64,000 nucleotides of DNA from assembly GCF_009602435.1 (NCBI RefSeq), contig NZ_VZDQ01000025.1:1-64000 (forward strand), read 5' to 3'. The DNA is from Sediminibacillus terrae. Its GTDB lineage: Bacteria; Bacillota; Bacilli; Bacillales; Amphibacillaceae. The notes beneath the pieces were generated by a model. The model had not been told where the DNA came from. It ran no database searches and was given only the letters and a program-made list of their open reading frames with translations. Positions 8,436-18,692 of the stretch are shown piece by piece. The position numbers and the translations under genes are program-made. Positions within the stretch are counted from its first letter, which is position 1. Every line of letters starts with the position of its first letter.

Positions 8436-9845
8436 ATCAAGAAAATAGATTCTAAATGGCTGGTTGTCGTTTCTGTTTTATTTGGCACTTTCACCGTGAT
8501 TTTAAACAACAGCATGTTGAATCCGACCTTGCCGCACTTCATTGAGCTGTTCGACTCCAACGCAGTGTCGGTGGGCTGGATTTTGACAATTTTCATGGTA
8601 TCGATGGGGATGACGATGCCGCTGACCGGCTACTTGGGCGATCGGTTCGGGAAGAAAAAGATTTACCTGATTGGTTTATCGATTTTTCTGGTCGGCTCGC
8701 TGTCCGGTGCATTGTCCCATACCTTGGGAATGATGATTGCCTCGCGGGCGGTACAGGGCATGGCAGGCGGGCTGATGATGCCCATTGCCATGGCCTTGAT
8801 TTTCCAGGCCTTTCCCCGAGAGGAACGCGGGCTTGCCGTTGGTATCTATGGAGTTGCAGCGATGGTGGCCCCGGCAATCGGGCCGACCATCGGCGGCGTG
8901 ATCATCGAATTTTTGCCGTGGAATTTTCTATTCTTATTCAATATTCCATTTGGACTTATCGGGTTGATCATCTCCAGTAAATACTTGATTCCGACCAAGC
9001 CGGACCCGAATCTGAAATTCGACTTGACCGGTTTCCTGCTGGTGACAGCTGGTGTCGGGGCGATTTTGTTTGCCCTCGGCAGGGGCTCGACATGGGAACT
9101 GTTGACACAGCCGTTCAGTTTGCTCATGATCGGTGGAGGCGTGGCAGCCATTATCCTGTTCATTATTTACGAACAAAGACAAGAGCAGCCGCTTCTGGAA
9201 CTGAGTGTTTTCAAAGTCCCGACCTATGCTGTTTCCATCGTAGTGACGGCCACCGCATCGATCGGACTGTTTTCGGGTATTTTTTTATTGCCGCTATTGA
9301 TCCAGAATGTGTACGGCTTGAGCGAAATCCAGACCGGCTTGTTGTTTCTGCCGGCGGCTTTATGCAGCGGTTTGTTCATGACCCTCGGCGGGAAACTGCT
9401 GGATAAAAAAGGGCCACGCTATGTGGTTCCGCCAGGGCTGCTGCTGTTGGCGGCTACCACCTTTGCCCTGGGGAACCTTCAGTTATCGACACCATTTTGG
9501 CTGATATTGCTGATCAACACGGTCCGTGGTGCGGGTCTTGGCATGTCCAATATGCCGGCGACCACTGCCGGGATGAATGCCATACCCGAAAAGCTGGTCG
9601 CTCAAGGATCGGCGATGAACAACGTATTGCGGCAAATTTTTTCTGCCTTCGGGATTGTGTTTTTCTCGATTTACTATGAGGTAAGAAGAGCGCAAATTTC
9701 CGCTGTCAGTGGATTGGCCGGAGAAGAGGCGGCCTTGCAGGCAATCAACGAAGCTTTTATTTTTTCTTCGATACTGATGCTTGTTGTCGTTCCCGTTTCT
9801 TTTATCCTGAATGGAAAACCGAACAATGATACAAAAAACAGCTGA
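8436..9845 (+). CDS. MFS transporter, DHA2 (14-TM drug:H+ antiporter) family, apparent ATC start
   Basis: About 469 aa of hydrophobic sequence with the family motifs: GYLGDRFGKKKIYL (motif A, loop 2-3) and GPTIGGVIIEFLPWNFLFLFNIP (motif C, TM5). The first canonical start is GTG 8496, but that lies inside TM1. The frame is open back to the stop at 8421 and the sequence IKKIDSKWLVVVSVLFGTFT reads like a normal DHA2 N-terminus, with ATC at 8436 where ATG is expected, 5 nt after GGGGGGTGG. Either a rare AUC start is used or the ATG has mutated. It occupies the position of tatAy-tatCy in B. subtilis. Substrate unknown. Confidence 0.85.
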   Translation: MKKIDSKWLVVVSVLFGTFTVILNNSMLNPTLPHFIELFDSNAVSVGWILTIFMVSMGMTMPLTGYLGDRFGKKKIYLIGLSIFLVGSLSGALSHTLGMMIASRAVQGMAGGLMMPIAMALIFQAFPREERGLAVGIYGVAAMVAPAIGPTIGGVIIEFLPWNFLFLFNIPFGLIGLIISSKYLIPTKPDPNLKFDLTGFLLVTAGVGAILFALGRGSTWELLTQPFSLLMIGGGVAAIILFIIYEQRQEQPLLELSVFKVPTYAVSIVVTATASIGLFSGIFLLPLLIQNVYGLSEIQTGLLFLPAALCSGLFMTLGGKLLDKKGPRYVVPPGLLLLAATTFALGNLQLSTPFWLILLINTVRGAGLGMSNMPATTAGMNAIPEKLVAQGSAMNNVLRQIFSAFGIVFFSIYYEVRRAQISAVSGLAGEEAALQAINEAFIFSSILMLVVVPVSFILNGKPNNDTKNS

Positions 9846-9864
9846 CGGGTGTCAGCTGTTTTTG
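9835..9864. terminator. Bidirectional terminator between the MFS gene and ydiK
   Basis: AACAGCTGAC-GGGT-GTCAGCTGTT hairpin with T-runs on both strands. It overlaps the stop codon of the MFS gene and serves the converging ydiL-ydiK operon. Confidence 0.8.
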
Positions 9865-9875
9865 TATGGCCGGAG

Positions 9876-10079
9876 CTATTTGTTCTTTTTCGATTTTCGA
9901 ATTTTAAAATGCAAGCCGATCAATCGGAAGGAAACGACAAAATCGAGGGTGGCGAAAATAGCCAGCAGGATCGTGATGAAGTTCCAAATCGTTTCTTCCA
10001 CCGATTGGGCTGCAATATAGGTGAATACAGCTCCCATTGCAAAATACAAGAAAGCCATAAACAACGGGGATGTTCTCAT
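9876..10079 (-). CDS. ydiK: Small membrane protein, YdiK-like
   Basis: 67 aa with two predicted membrane segments (about residues 7-25 and 32-50) and a basic C-terminus ending KIRKSKKNK. The length, topology and position directly after ydiL match B. subtilis YdiK, a protein of unknown function (DUF4305 type). ATG 10079 is used because GGAGG lies 11 nt upstream; TTG 10097 would start before that site. Probably co-transcribed with ydiL. Confidence 0.75.
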   Translation of the reverse strand: MRTSPLFMAFLYFAMGAVFTYIAAQSVEETIWNFITILLAIFATLDFVVSFRLIGLHFKIRKSKKNK

Positions 10080-10086
10080 AAACTGA

Positions 10087-10797
10087 TTAGCCTCCAATTA
10101 AGATCATTTGCATTTTTTCCCATTGTTCAAGCATTTGATCAAGTTCTTCCGGGTCCACACTAAACTGGGCGATGACCGTGATGGTGTTCATGGCCATATG
10201 GGTGATAATCGGAACGATGATCCGGTTGGTGTGCACATAAAGAAAGGCAAACACCAGTCCCATGCCTGTGTAGGTGATGATGTGAGTGACATCCATGTGG
10301 ACAAGACCGAAAATAATCGAAGATGCTAGAGCGGCGATGAAAAAATTCGTCCGCTTGTACAGACTGCCGAAGATGATTTTCCGGAAAATGATTTCTTCTA
10401 AAATCGGTGCAATCAGAGCAGGAATGATGATGAAAATCGGAGCTGCTCTGGCAATCTCCATGATCTGCATCGTGTTTTCAGAGCCCGGTTTGATACCGAG
10501 AACCAATGTTTCGATGATGACAGCCGCATATTGCGCCATGTAAGCCATCGCCACTCCGAGTACACTCCAGCCGATGATGCCGCCGGCTCCGGAAGCGTTC
10601 CGGTCACTGCCCTGCCGCATGTCCGGCCGTAATAACAGCAAGGTGATCACAAGGGCGGCAACAAAGCTGATGATGCTCCAGCTGACACTGAAGGTGAACC
10701 GATCTATGTTCCACATATCGATGAACGGTACGAGAAAAGCTCCGGAAAGCTGCATGATTATATAGGTCATGATGACATACCAATATCGTTTAGGCAC
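10087..10797 (-). CDS. ydiL: CPBP family intramembrane metalloprotease (YdiL-like)
   Basis: 236 aa multi-spanning membrane protein with the CPBP/Abi (CAAX protease-like) motifs: EEIIFRKIIFGSLY (motif 1, E-E-x-x-x-R) near residue 135, FGLVHMD (motif 2 histidine) near 170 and HMAMN (motif 4) near 203. Physiological substrate unknown. GTG start at 10797, with AAGGAG 9 nt upstream. Divergent from groES, as in B. subtilis. Confidence 0.85.
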   Translation of the reverse strand: MPKRYWYVIMTYIIMQLSGAFLVPFIDMWNIDRFTFSVSWSIISFVAALVITLLLLRPDMRQGSDRNASGAGGIIGWSVLGVAMAYMAQYAAVIIETLVLGIKPGSENTMQIMEIARAAPIFIIIPALIAPILEEIIFRKIIFGSLYKRTNFFIAALASSIIFGLVHMDVTHIITYTGMGLVFAFLYVHTNRIIVPIITHMAMNTITVIAQFSVDPEELDQMLEQWEKMQMILIGG

Positions 10798-10881
10798 CTT
10801 AAACTACTCCTTCAAAAACAGATTTACTTTACTACATCATTGTACGTATTTTAACATACAATTAGAATAGTCATGTAGTAG

Positions 10882-10938
10882 AAGGACTGAATAGCTCCTG
10901 CTGCAGCCGTAGTGGAATGCTGGCGGGAGTCCTTTTTT
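10882..10938 (+). terminator. Hairpin with T-run between ydiL and groES
   Basis: AAGGACT and AGTCCTT close an imperfect stem over a GC-rich interior (CTCCTGCTGCAG .. GCTGGCGGGAG), followed by TTTTTT. It could insulate the groE promoter from read-through; no gene on this strand obviously needs it. Confidence 0.45.
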
Positions 10939-10989
10939 GCTGTTTGCAGGCCGTTCATAATTTGTCGAAAAAATTTATGATTGCATTGC

Positions 10990-11055
10990 TTGCAAAATCA
11001 AATTGAATTGATTATTATAATAACTGTGTTAGCACTCATCACTCACGAGTGCTAA
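10990..11055 (+). promoter_or_regulatory. groE promoter with CIRCE operator
   Basis: SigA-like promoter TTGCAA (10990) - 17 nt - TATTAT (11013), overlapped downstream by a perfect CIRCE: TTAGCACTC (11029-11037), 9-nt spacer, GAGTGCTAA (11047-11055). CIRCE is the HrcA repressor site, so the operon is HrcA-controlled and heat inducible. Confidence 0.95.
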
Positions 11056-11096
11056 CAAACAAACCAATTAAATAACGGTTAGGGAGGGTTTCACAC

Positions 11097-11381
11097 ATGT
11101 TAAAGCCACTAGGTGATCGTGTCATTATTGAACTTGTAGAGCAAGAAGAGAAAACAGCAAGCGGTATCGTGCTTCCTGATTCTGCAAAGGAAAAACCGCA
11201 GGAAGGGAAAGTCGTTGCGGTAGGTTCAGGACGTGTCACAGATAATGGAGAAAAAGTTGCCCCAGAGGTAGCTGAAGGAAACCTCATCATCTTCTCGAAG
11301 TTTGCTGGTACAGAAGTAAAATACGAAGGCAAAGAATACTTAATTCTTCGTGAGAGCGACATCTTAGCTGTAATCAGCTAA
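11097..11381 (+). CDS. groES: Co-chaperonin GroES
   Basis: 94 aa, standard length. Begins [20 protein letters not shown]; the mobile loop [19 protein letters not shown] is intact, and the C-terminal [15 protein letters not shown] is typical. Caps the GroEL ring. SD AGGGAGG, 9 nt before ATG. Codon use is strongly biased, as for highly expressed genes. Confidence 0.98.
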   Translation: MLKPLGDRVIIELVEQEEKTASGIVLPDSAKEKPQEGKVVAVGSGRVTDNGEKVAPEVAEGNLIIFSKFAGTEVKYEGKEYLILRESDILAVIS

Positions 11382-11418
11382 GGAAGCGAAGGACCATTTA
11401 CAATAACATAATTTTTAA

Positions 11419-13080
<1,662 letters not shown>

Positions 13081-13180
13081 GCTGTCCTCAAACCCTTTGC
13101 TACACAGGGATTTGATACCCTATAAATGAATATTGACTGGATTTTGACTGGATTTCTATGAAATTAAGTTTAAATCATAT

Positions 13181-13220
13181 AAGCCTCCCTAGAGTTATAA
13201 AACTCTAGGGAGGCTTTATT
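13181..13220 (+). terminator. Strong terminator downstream of groEL
   Basis: Perfect 14-bp stem GCCTCCCTAGAGTT/AACTCTAGGGAGGC with an ATAA loop, followed by TTTATT. Placed 100 nt after groEL and 35 nt before the converging P-loop gene. Confidence 0.85.
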
Positions 13221-13254
13221 CTTCTATTTATTTATGTGTTCATTCGCAAATGAT

Positions 13255-13752
13255 TTATTCTAAGCAACCATTTGTTCTAGCCCAACTATAAATATAATTT
13301 CTTATTTCTTTAACTCTACCTTCGGCGTTGCATTTTCCATCCCTTTTACCTACTAAAGCTTTCATGTTTAGAATTTCATGTATTATGTTTTCAGAATCAA
13401 TATATTCGTAAGGGTCTTTAAATCCAGGATTAAGCCAATGTAGATAGATGGAATATTCATTATCTTGAAAGTATTTTAAGGTGTTCAAAGCATCTTTTTT
13501 AAATTGGATAGAACATAGAACAATTTTAGGGCTGTAGTTGACTTGAATAATTTCTTCAACTGATTTTCCACGCTCTTGGGGAGAGCCATTTATTAAGAAT
13601 ACCCCGGTGCGTTCACCGCTAGGTCCTACGCAAAGCTTTCTTTCTGATTTTTGAGCAGTTCTAATATTTTGGTCATTAAATAATTTTTTCCATGTTTCCG
13701 ACTTTCCTGAGTTTCGATGACCTAATACAGCAATTAATAATTTTTTTTCCAA
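13255..13752 (-). CDS. Small P-loop NTPase, unknown function
   Basis: 165 aa with a clear Walker A, GHRNSGKSETW, at residues 10-18 after a short hydrophobic strand, then a mostly polar protein. I do not recognise a specific family; the fold is probably a small GTPase/kinase-like P-loop domain. TTG start at 13752 is supported by GAGGAGG 7 nt upstream; the 24 upstream in-frame bases contain this site. It converges on groEL and is divergent from the PHP-ATPase gene at 13946 across a 190-nt AT-rich gap, a pairing often seen in defence islands. AT-rich codon use shows it does not belong with groEL. Confidence 0.6.
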   Translation of the reverse strand: MEKKLLIAVLGHRNSGKSETWKKLFNDQNIRTAQKSERKLCVGPSGERTGVFLINGSPQERGKSVEEIIQVNYSPKIVLCSIQFKKDALNTLKYFQDNEYSIYLHWLNPGFKDPYEYIDSENIIHEILNMKALVGKRDGKCNAEGRVKEIRNYIYSWARTNGCLE

Positions 13753-13945
13753 TTTATATCCTCCTCTAAAAGGCAATCACTTAAATATATATTATATATA
13801 CGACGAAGATAGAACCTAAATTCATTTTAATTAGATAATAATGGATTAATTGTAGTAATTAGGTTTAATTAGTATAATTTTACTTAAGGTAAAAGTTAGT
13901 TGCTGGATACGTATAGTGAATTTCATATAATTAAGGAGAGTTGTT

Positions 13946-16728
13946 ATGTATAAGGGGATGAACTGGTATAAATGTGACTTGCAAATGCAGACTCCTGGGG
14001 ATCATTTAAATTGGCTGAGAAAAGACCCAAGTTTCATAAATGGAAATTGTACTGATGAAGAGCTGAATGAATCAGTAGATATGTACTTAAAGCGATGTCA
14101 CGAAGTAGAATTAGATGTGATAGGTATAACTGATCATAATTTTATAGGAATGCGGTTTTTAGAAGGTTTGATTTCTCGTAATAGAATGATTGCAGAAGAA
14201 GTTGGAAGGGACCCTCTAGTTATCTTCCCAGGATTTGAAATTGAAATCTCTCAAGGGAATGGTGTTCATTTACTTTGTCTTTATGGGCCATCCACCCCGT
14301 TAAGATTTATTGATGATAAAGTGACAGCACTTGGTCTCCATTATACTGGGAGGACAAATGATGGAAAAATCTTACCTTCTCCATGTACATTTGACCAAGT
14401 GTTAATGCAGTTCAGGAAGATCCTACTTATCAAGGTATTGTAATTGCTGCTCATCCTTTATCAGAGAGTGGTATGTTGAACGACCGTTTTTTATCAGAGC
14501 ATTTTCAGAAGTATATGCTAACAGATAATCGATTACTGGCCATTGAAGTGCCAGGCCCTATAAGTTCACTTTCAAAAGGGTGGCAAAGGTTATTATTATC
14601 TGGATCCGATTGTCATCCAGATTGGAGGAGGGAAAACCCCATAGCTACTGTGATGTCCTCAGATTGTTACAGCCTAACTGAGAGTGGAAAGGGCTATATT
14701 GGAAAACGACACTCATGGATTCGTATGTCAGAGAATACAATAGAAGCTTTAAGACAAGCCTTAAAGGATCACCAATCTAGAATTCTTTTACAAGACCCAA
14801 ATCCTTCGGAGGATATACGTTATGGAAGAATTGAATCATTACAAATTGAAAATGTAGCTTTTCTCGAAAACCAAACTATTAATTTTTCGCCAAATTTTAA
14901 TTGCATTATAGGTGGTAGAGGGGCCGGTAAATCCTCCATACTTGAGTACATAAGACTGTGCGCTAACTATAAAATTGAAAGAGATAATATTGAAAATTTA
15001 GATAGAATAAGAAATACTTTAGGTCCAGAATCAAAATTACAATTGACATGGAGAGACATAAGTGGTTCAGATACCTTTAAACATGATATGTCAGATGGTG
15101 AAAGTAAGATTATAAGTAGAGAAGAAGATATTGATGATCCAGAAACAATCTTTAAAAAATTAGGTGTTCAAATATATAGTCAAAGAGAAATTTCAAATAT
15201 TGCAAATGACACTCAAAACCTCTTACGTATAATCGATCAAATTACAGGAGCTAGCATAGATGCTCTGAAGCAACAAGAAAGCTCAATAAAAGAAGATATT
15301 CGCTCATATCAACATGAAAAGAATAAACTTTATAGAAAAATTAGTGAGAGAAGAAGTCTAAATCAAGAAATTAATGAATTACAACGCCGTTGGGATTCAT
15401 TTGTTGCAGTTAAGAAAGAAAATGAAAAGAGGTTAGCAAATCAAGAAGCAAAAAAATATTTAGAAACAATACTTTCAGATACAGAAGAGATAGTATTAGA
15501 GTGGGATGAAAAAGTGAATTCTGTCATAAAAGGTTACGAGTTAGTAAATTTAGAAGACAAAAGTTGGAGTAATAAAGACTTTTTTAACGAATTAAATGTT
15601 GGTGTACAGCAAGCTAATGGGGACCTTGCTAGAGAAGTAAAGGGAGCTCTTCAAAAATACAAAGAAAAAATAGCTATGCTAACAATAGAGAATGATAAAT
15701 GGTGGGGAATGGTCCATAATAGTTTCGAAGAATCAGAAGCTGAATTTCTAAAGGCGTGTGAACGTGAGGGCTTAAAACCTGAAGAACTAGAAATTTTAAA
15801 AGATGTTAATGTACAGAAAAATAAAAAGGAAAAACAGCTAGAAGAGCTAGAAATAGAAATAAGTGAGCTGCAAAAAAGTGTGGAAAAACTTGAAGAACTA
15901 TTTGAAACGTTATATCAGGTATGGAATCAGGAGACGAAAGAAAGAATTGAAAAAATTCACTCATTAATTGAACGTGGTGCGATACCGAGAATAGAAGCCA
16001 ATAACGAACCTTTTATTAAAGTTGAAATTAACCATATGGGGGACGAAACAAGCTTCTTAAGACATTGGAACAATATTAAGGTAAAAAGAAACACAAGATT
16101 GGGAAGGAACTGGGAGGAAATAGGAGGTGCTTTGTTTGCTAAATTCTTGAAAGAGGAATCGTTTTCTACCCCATGGGAGTTATTGTTGCAATGGGTTGAG
16201 AATAAAGATAAAGTTCCATCTGAGCTACAAGAACACTATGACCAGTTGGTCGAGTTGTTGAGCAATGCTCAAATCTGGGATGAATTAATGATACAACGAA
16301 TTAATGACGAAATCGACATTACTTTATTTAGAGATGATGGTTCCAGAGCTGGTTCATTATTAGATAATGGTTTGTCTGATGGTCAGAAAAACACTGCAAT
16401 ATTGACACTATTGTTTACCGAAGGAACTAGTCCGATTATCATTGATCAACCAGAGGATGAATTGGACTCAGATTTTATTTATAACCAACTTGTTCCACTG
16501 ATTAGAAATATTAAAAATAATAGACAAGTAATTGTGACATCTCATAATGCAAACTTACCAGTAAATGGAGACGCAGAGTTAGTTTATGCATTGAGGACAG
16601 AGATGGGGAACGGTATGGTTAGAAACCAAGGTGGTATAGATAACGAGGATGTAAGAGAGTCTATCTTAGATATCATGGAAGGATCAGAGGAAGCGTTTCG
16701 TAAAAGGCAAGAAAAATACTACTCTTAG
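13946..16728 (+). pseudogene. PHP-domain / ABC-type ATPase (TrlF or Ppl-like), frameshifted
   Basis: Two frames make one protein of about 927 aa. Frame 1 (13946 to about 14405) has the PHP N-terminus: CDLQMQTPGD, GITDHNF, FPGFEIE. Frame 2 continues from about 14405 through AAHPLSES (the PHP H-P motif, upstream of the ATG at 14473), SGSDCHPDW, and then an SMC-like ATPase: GGRGAGKSS near residue 165 of the second part, a coiled coil in the middle, LSDGQKNTA signature, IIIDQPEDELD Walker B and VTSHNANL. A single missing base near CAAGTGTTAATG (about 14400) explains the break. The usual PHP metal motif H-x-H is Q-M-Q here. PHP-ATPases of this type (Ppl, TrlF family) are linked to anti-phage defence. 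It lies between the integrase and groEL. Sequencing error cannot be ruled out. Confidence 0.8.
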
Positions 16729-16768
16729 AATTGTAGTTGATCTACCTATTTACATTTTAGTTTATTAG

Positions 16769-16815
16769 AGCCCGATTATACTAAATACTTCTTTAGTGAA
16801 TGATCGGGCTGTTTT
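16769..16815 (+). terminator. Terminator between the PHP-ATPase and the integrase
   Basis: AGCCCGAT/ATCGGGCT outer stem with an inner ACTAAA/TTTAGT stem, followed by GTTTTAATT. Serves the two converging genes. Confidence 0.7.
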
Positions 16816-16817
16816 AA

Positions 16818-17990
16818 TTAATCCAATGCGCCTTTCATTAGTTCACTGAATTTATCTGAAGCCTTTTGTTCCATGTTTTTTGTAATATGAGCATAGATGT
16901 TCATAGTTGTATTTATATCTCCATGACCCAATCTTTGCTGAATTTCCTTTGTCCCTACACCTGCCTCAATTAAAAGAGAGGTATGAGTGTGCCTAAAGGA
17001 ATGTGGTGTAACATTCTTATCGATTTCACTAAGCTTTAACAGACGTCTCATACGGTTTTCAACCGTTTTTATAAAATCAGGATAACCTGGATTATTAATC
17101 TCTTTTGCAAATACAAATCCAAAATCATTGTACAGATCTCCAAGAGCCATTTTAATTTCTTTTTGGTAAGTTAAATGCTTCTTGAACTCATTCATCACTT
17201 GCTTGTCCATTTTTAACGTCCGTATAGATCCTTTTGTTTTAGGCGTGAGCAGCTGAAAATTCTTCGTATTATTGTTTGGGTTGTAATAGGTTTTTGTAAT
17301 GCGGATAGTTTCATTATCAAAGTTCACATCGGCCCATTTGAGTGCCAGCATTTCTCCAACACGCAAGCCACTATAAGCGAGGGTGAGAAACATAATAAAG
17401 TCCCTATCTAATCCCTTTTCTTTAGCTGTTTTTAAAAAAGTTATCAGCTCATTCTTTTCTAAAAATTTTATTACCTCTTCATTCTGCTCAATTTCCTCCA
17501 CCGTTTCAATTTTCTTTGGGATTTTTGCGAATTCACTTGGGTTTGTTTTAATAAGGTTATATTCTAATGCCTTCTTAAATAACATTCGGCCAGTAGTATG
17601 GATCCCATCCAGGGTATTATGGGCGTATCCTTTTTCGTGTAGGTCATCAAGAAATGCTTGATAATGTTTTCTTGTAATATGAGATAACTTCATTTTTGAA
17701 AAATATCTTCTGAAGTGCTTCAATTCTTTAGTACGTGCACGATGCGAGCTAACCTTAGAATTTTTAGCATAGAAATTAAGCCATTCATCAGCAAATTCGT
17801 TAAGAGTAATATTGTTTTCTTCCACAAAGGAACCTTCTCTTAACTCCTTTTCTAGTTCCTCTGCTTCGACTCTTGCGTCTGATTTTCTTGTGAAACCACC
17901 CTTAGACTTTGTTCTTCTTGTTCCGGTGACTGGATCTAACCATTCTAATTGATAGGACCACTTGTTACCTCTTTTTCTTAGATATGCCAT
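16818..17990 (-). CDS. int: Tyrosine-type site-specific integrase (phage/ICE Int)
   Basis: 390 aa. N-terminal AP2-like arm-binding domain (residues 1-60, YLRKRGNKWSYQLEW), SAM-like core-binding domain (60-170) and the catalytic domain with the Arg of YSGLRVGEMLALKW, H-x-x-R in HSFRHTHTSLL, the LGHGDINTTMNIYAH segment and a terminal Tyr. All catalytic residues (R-H-R-H-Y) are visible. AGGAGGTAATACT gives a good SD. It precedes an ImmA-like gene on the same strand, as in ICEBs1-type and phage modules. It is the likely integrase of the island inserted next to groEL. Confidence 0.92.
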   Translation of the reverse strand: MAYLRKRGNKWSYQLEWLDPVTGTRRTKSKGGFTRKSDARVEAEELEKELREGSFVEENNITLNEFADEWLNFYAKNSKVSSHRARTKELKHFRRYFSKMKLSHITRKHYQAFLDDLHEKGYAHNTLDGIHTTGRMLFKKALEYNLIKTNPSEFAKIPKKIETVEEIEQNEEVIKFLEKNELITFLKTAKEKGLDRDFIMFLTLAYSGLRVGEMLALKWADVNFDNETIRITKTYYNPNNNTKNFQLLTPKTKGSIRTLKMDKQVMNEFKKHLTYQKEIKMALGDLYNDFGFVFAKEINNPGYPDFIKTVENRMRRLLKLSEIDKNVTPHSFRHTHTSLLIEAGVGTKEIQQRLGHGDINTTMNIYAHITKNMEQKASDKFSELMKGALD

Positions 17991-18017
17991 AGTATTACCT
18001 CCTATCTAAACTGTAAG

Positions 18018-18509
18018 TTATAAAATGGTTTTGACTGGTACAATAGGACGTCGCTTTATTTTTTCCAGTCGTTCTTGGCATATATCTAACGGAATTTTAA
18101 AATCTCGAGACCATACATCAATGATTTCAGGATCATTCAACGTATACTCTTTAATCATGTGATAGGGTAGCGAGGCATAAAGAGTGAAGTGCCTTGCATC
18201 TCTTTCTTGAAGATCATAAAAATCTTTAGGCATTATTAACTGCCTTCCAGCATGTCTCAATGCGTGGCATAGCTCGTGGAAGAATTGCTCTCGTTGGTTT
18301 ATCTGGGGAAGGCGACTATCTAAAACAATTTCTTGAAACTTCCCTACTTTCATATAACTAGCTTGAGTCGGTCTACATTGAACAAAGATTTGGTTTTCAT
18401 ATCCAATGTTATGAACACTTAAGTCAGTGGGTTCTTTAAAATTGTGATTTTTATACCACTGAGTTACAAGATCTTCTAAAATTGTGGTTGTGTAGCAAGG
18501 AAACCTCAA
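18018..18509 (-). CDS. ImmA/IrrE family metallopeptidase
   Basis: 163 aa with the zincin motif HELCHALRHAG around residues 75-85. ImmA-type proteases cleave the cognate ImmR repressor and so induce the mobile element after DNA damage. TTG 18509 is preferred because an AAGGATGGTGATT Shine-Dalgarno-like run lies just before it; longer N-termini (to 18560) would cross the promoter. Located 27 nt upstream of int on the same strand. No repressor gene is adjacent; the only ImmR-like gene is 16.4 kb away at 34978. Confidence 0.82.
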   Translation of the reverse strand: MRFPCYTTTILEDLVTQWYKNHNFKEPTDLSVHNIGYENQIFVQCRPTQASYMKVGKFQEIVLDSRLPQINQREQFFHELCHALRHAGRQLIMPKDFYDLQERDARHFTLYASLPYHMIKEYTLNDPEIIDVWSRDFKIPLDICQERLEKIKRRPIVPVKTIL

Positions 18510-18530
18510 ACTAATCACCATCCTTATAAG

Positions 18531-18551
18531 CATTATACGAACAAGTGTTCT
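18531..18551 (-). promoter_or_regulatory. Putative promoter with LexA-like box upstream of the immA-like gene
   Basis: On the minus strand a TATAAT (plus-strand 18532-18537) is directly preceded by AGAACACTTGTTCG (18538-18551), which fits the Bacillus LexA consensus CGAAC-N4-GTTCG with one end base changed. If functional, it would place the protease and integrase under SOS control. Confidence 0.45.
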
Positions 18552-18692
18552 ATTATTCAATAAATAATTACAAAAAATGGATTAATTAAAGGGGGATTAG
18601 GATTACTTATTCTGCAAAGAAACTAAAGTATAGGAATTTATCTCCAGAACCATAATGAAGTTAAGATTCATAGTTTTGGAGAGTGATAGAAA

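Noticed and set aside
13139-18040. TTTTGACTGG at about 13143 and again at about 18033 as att repeats
   Set aside because: The shared stretch is only 10 bp, the second copy lies within the immA-like gene, and it would exclude most of the element.
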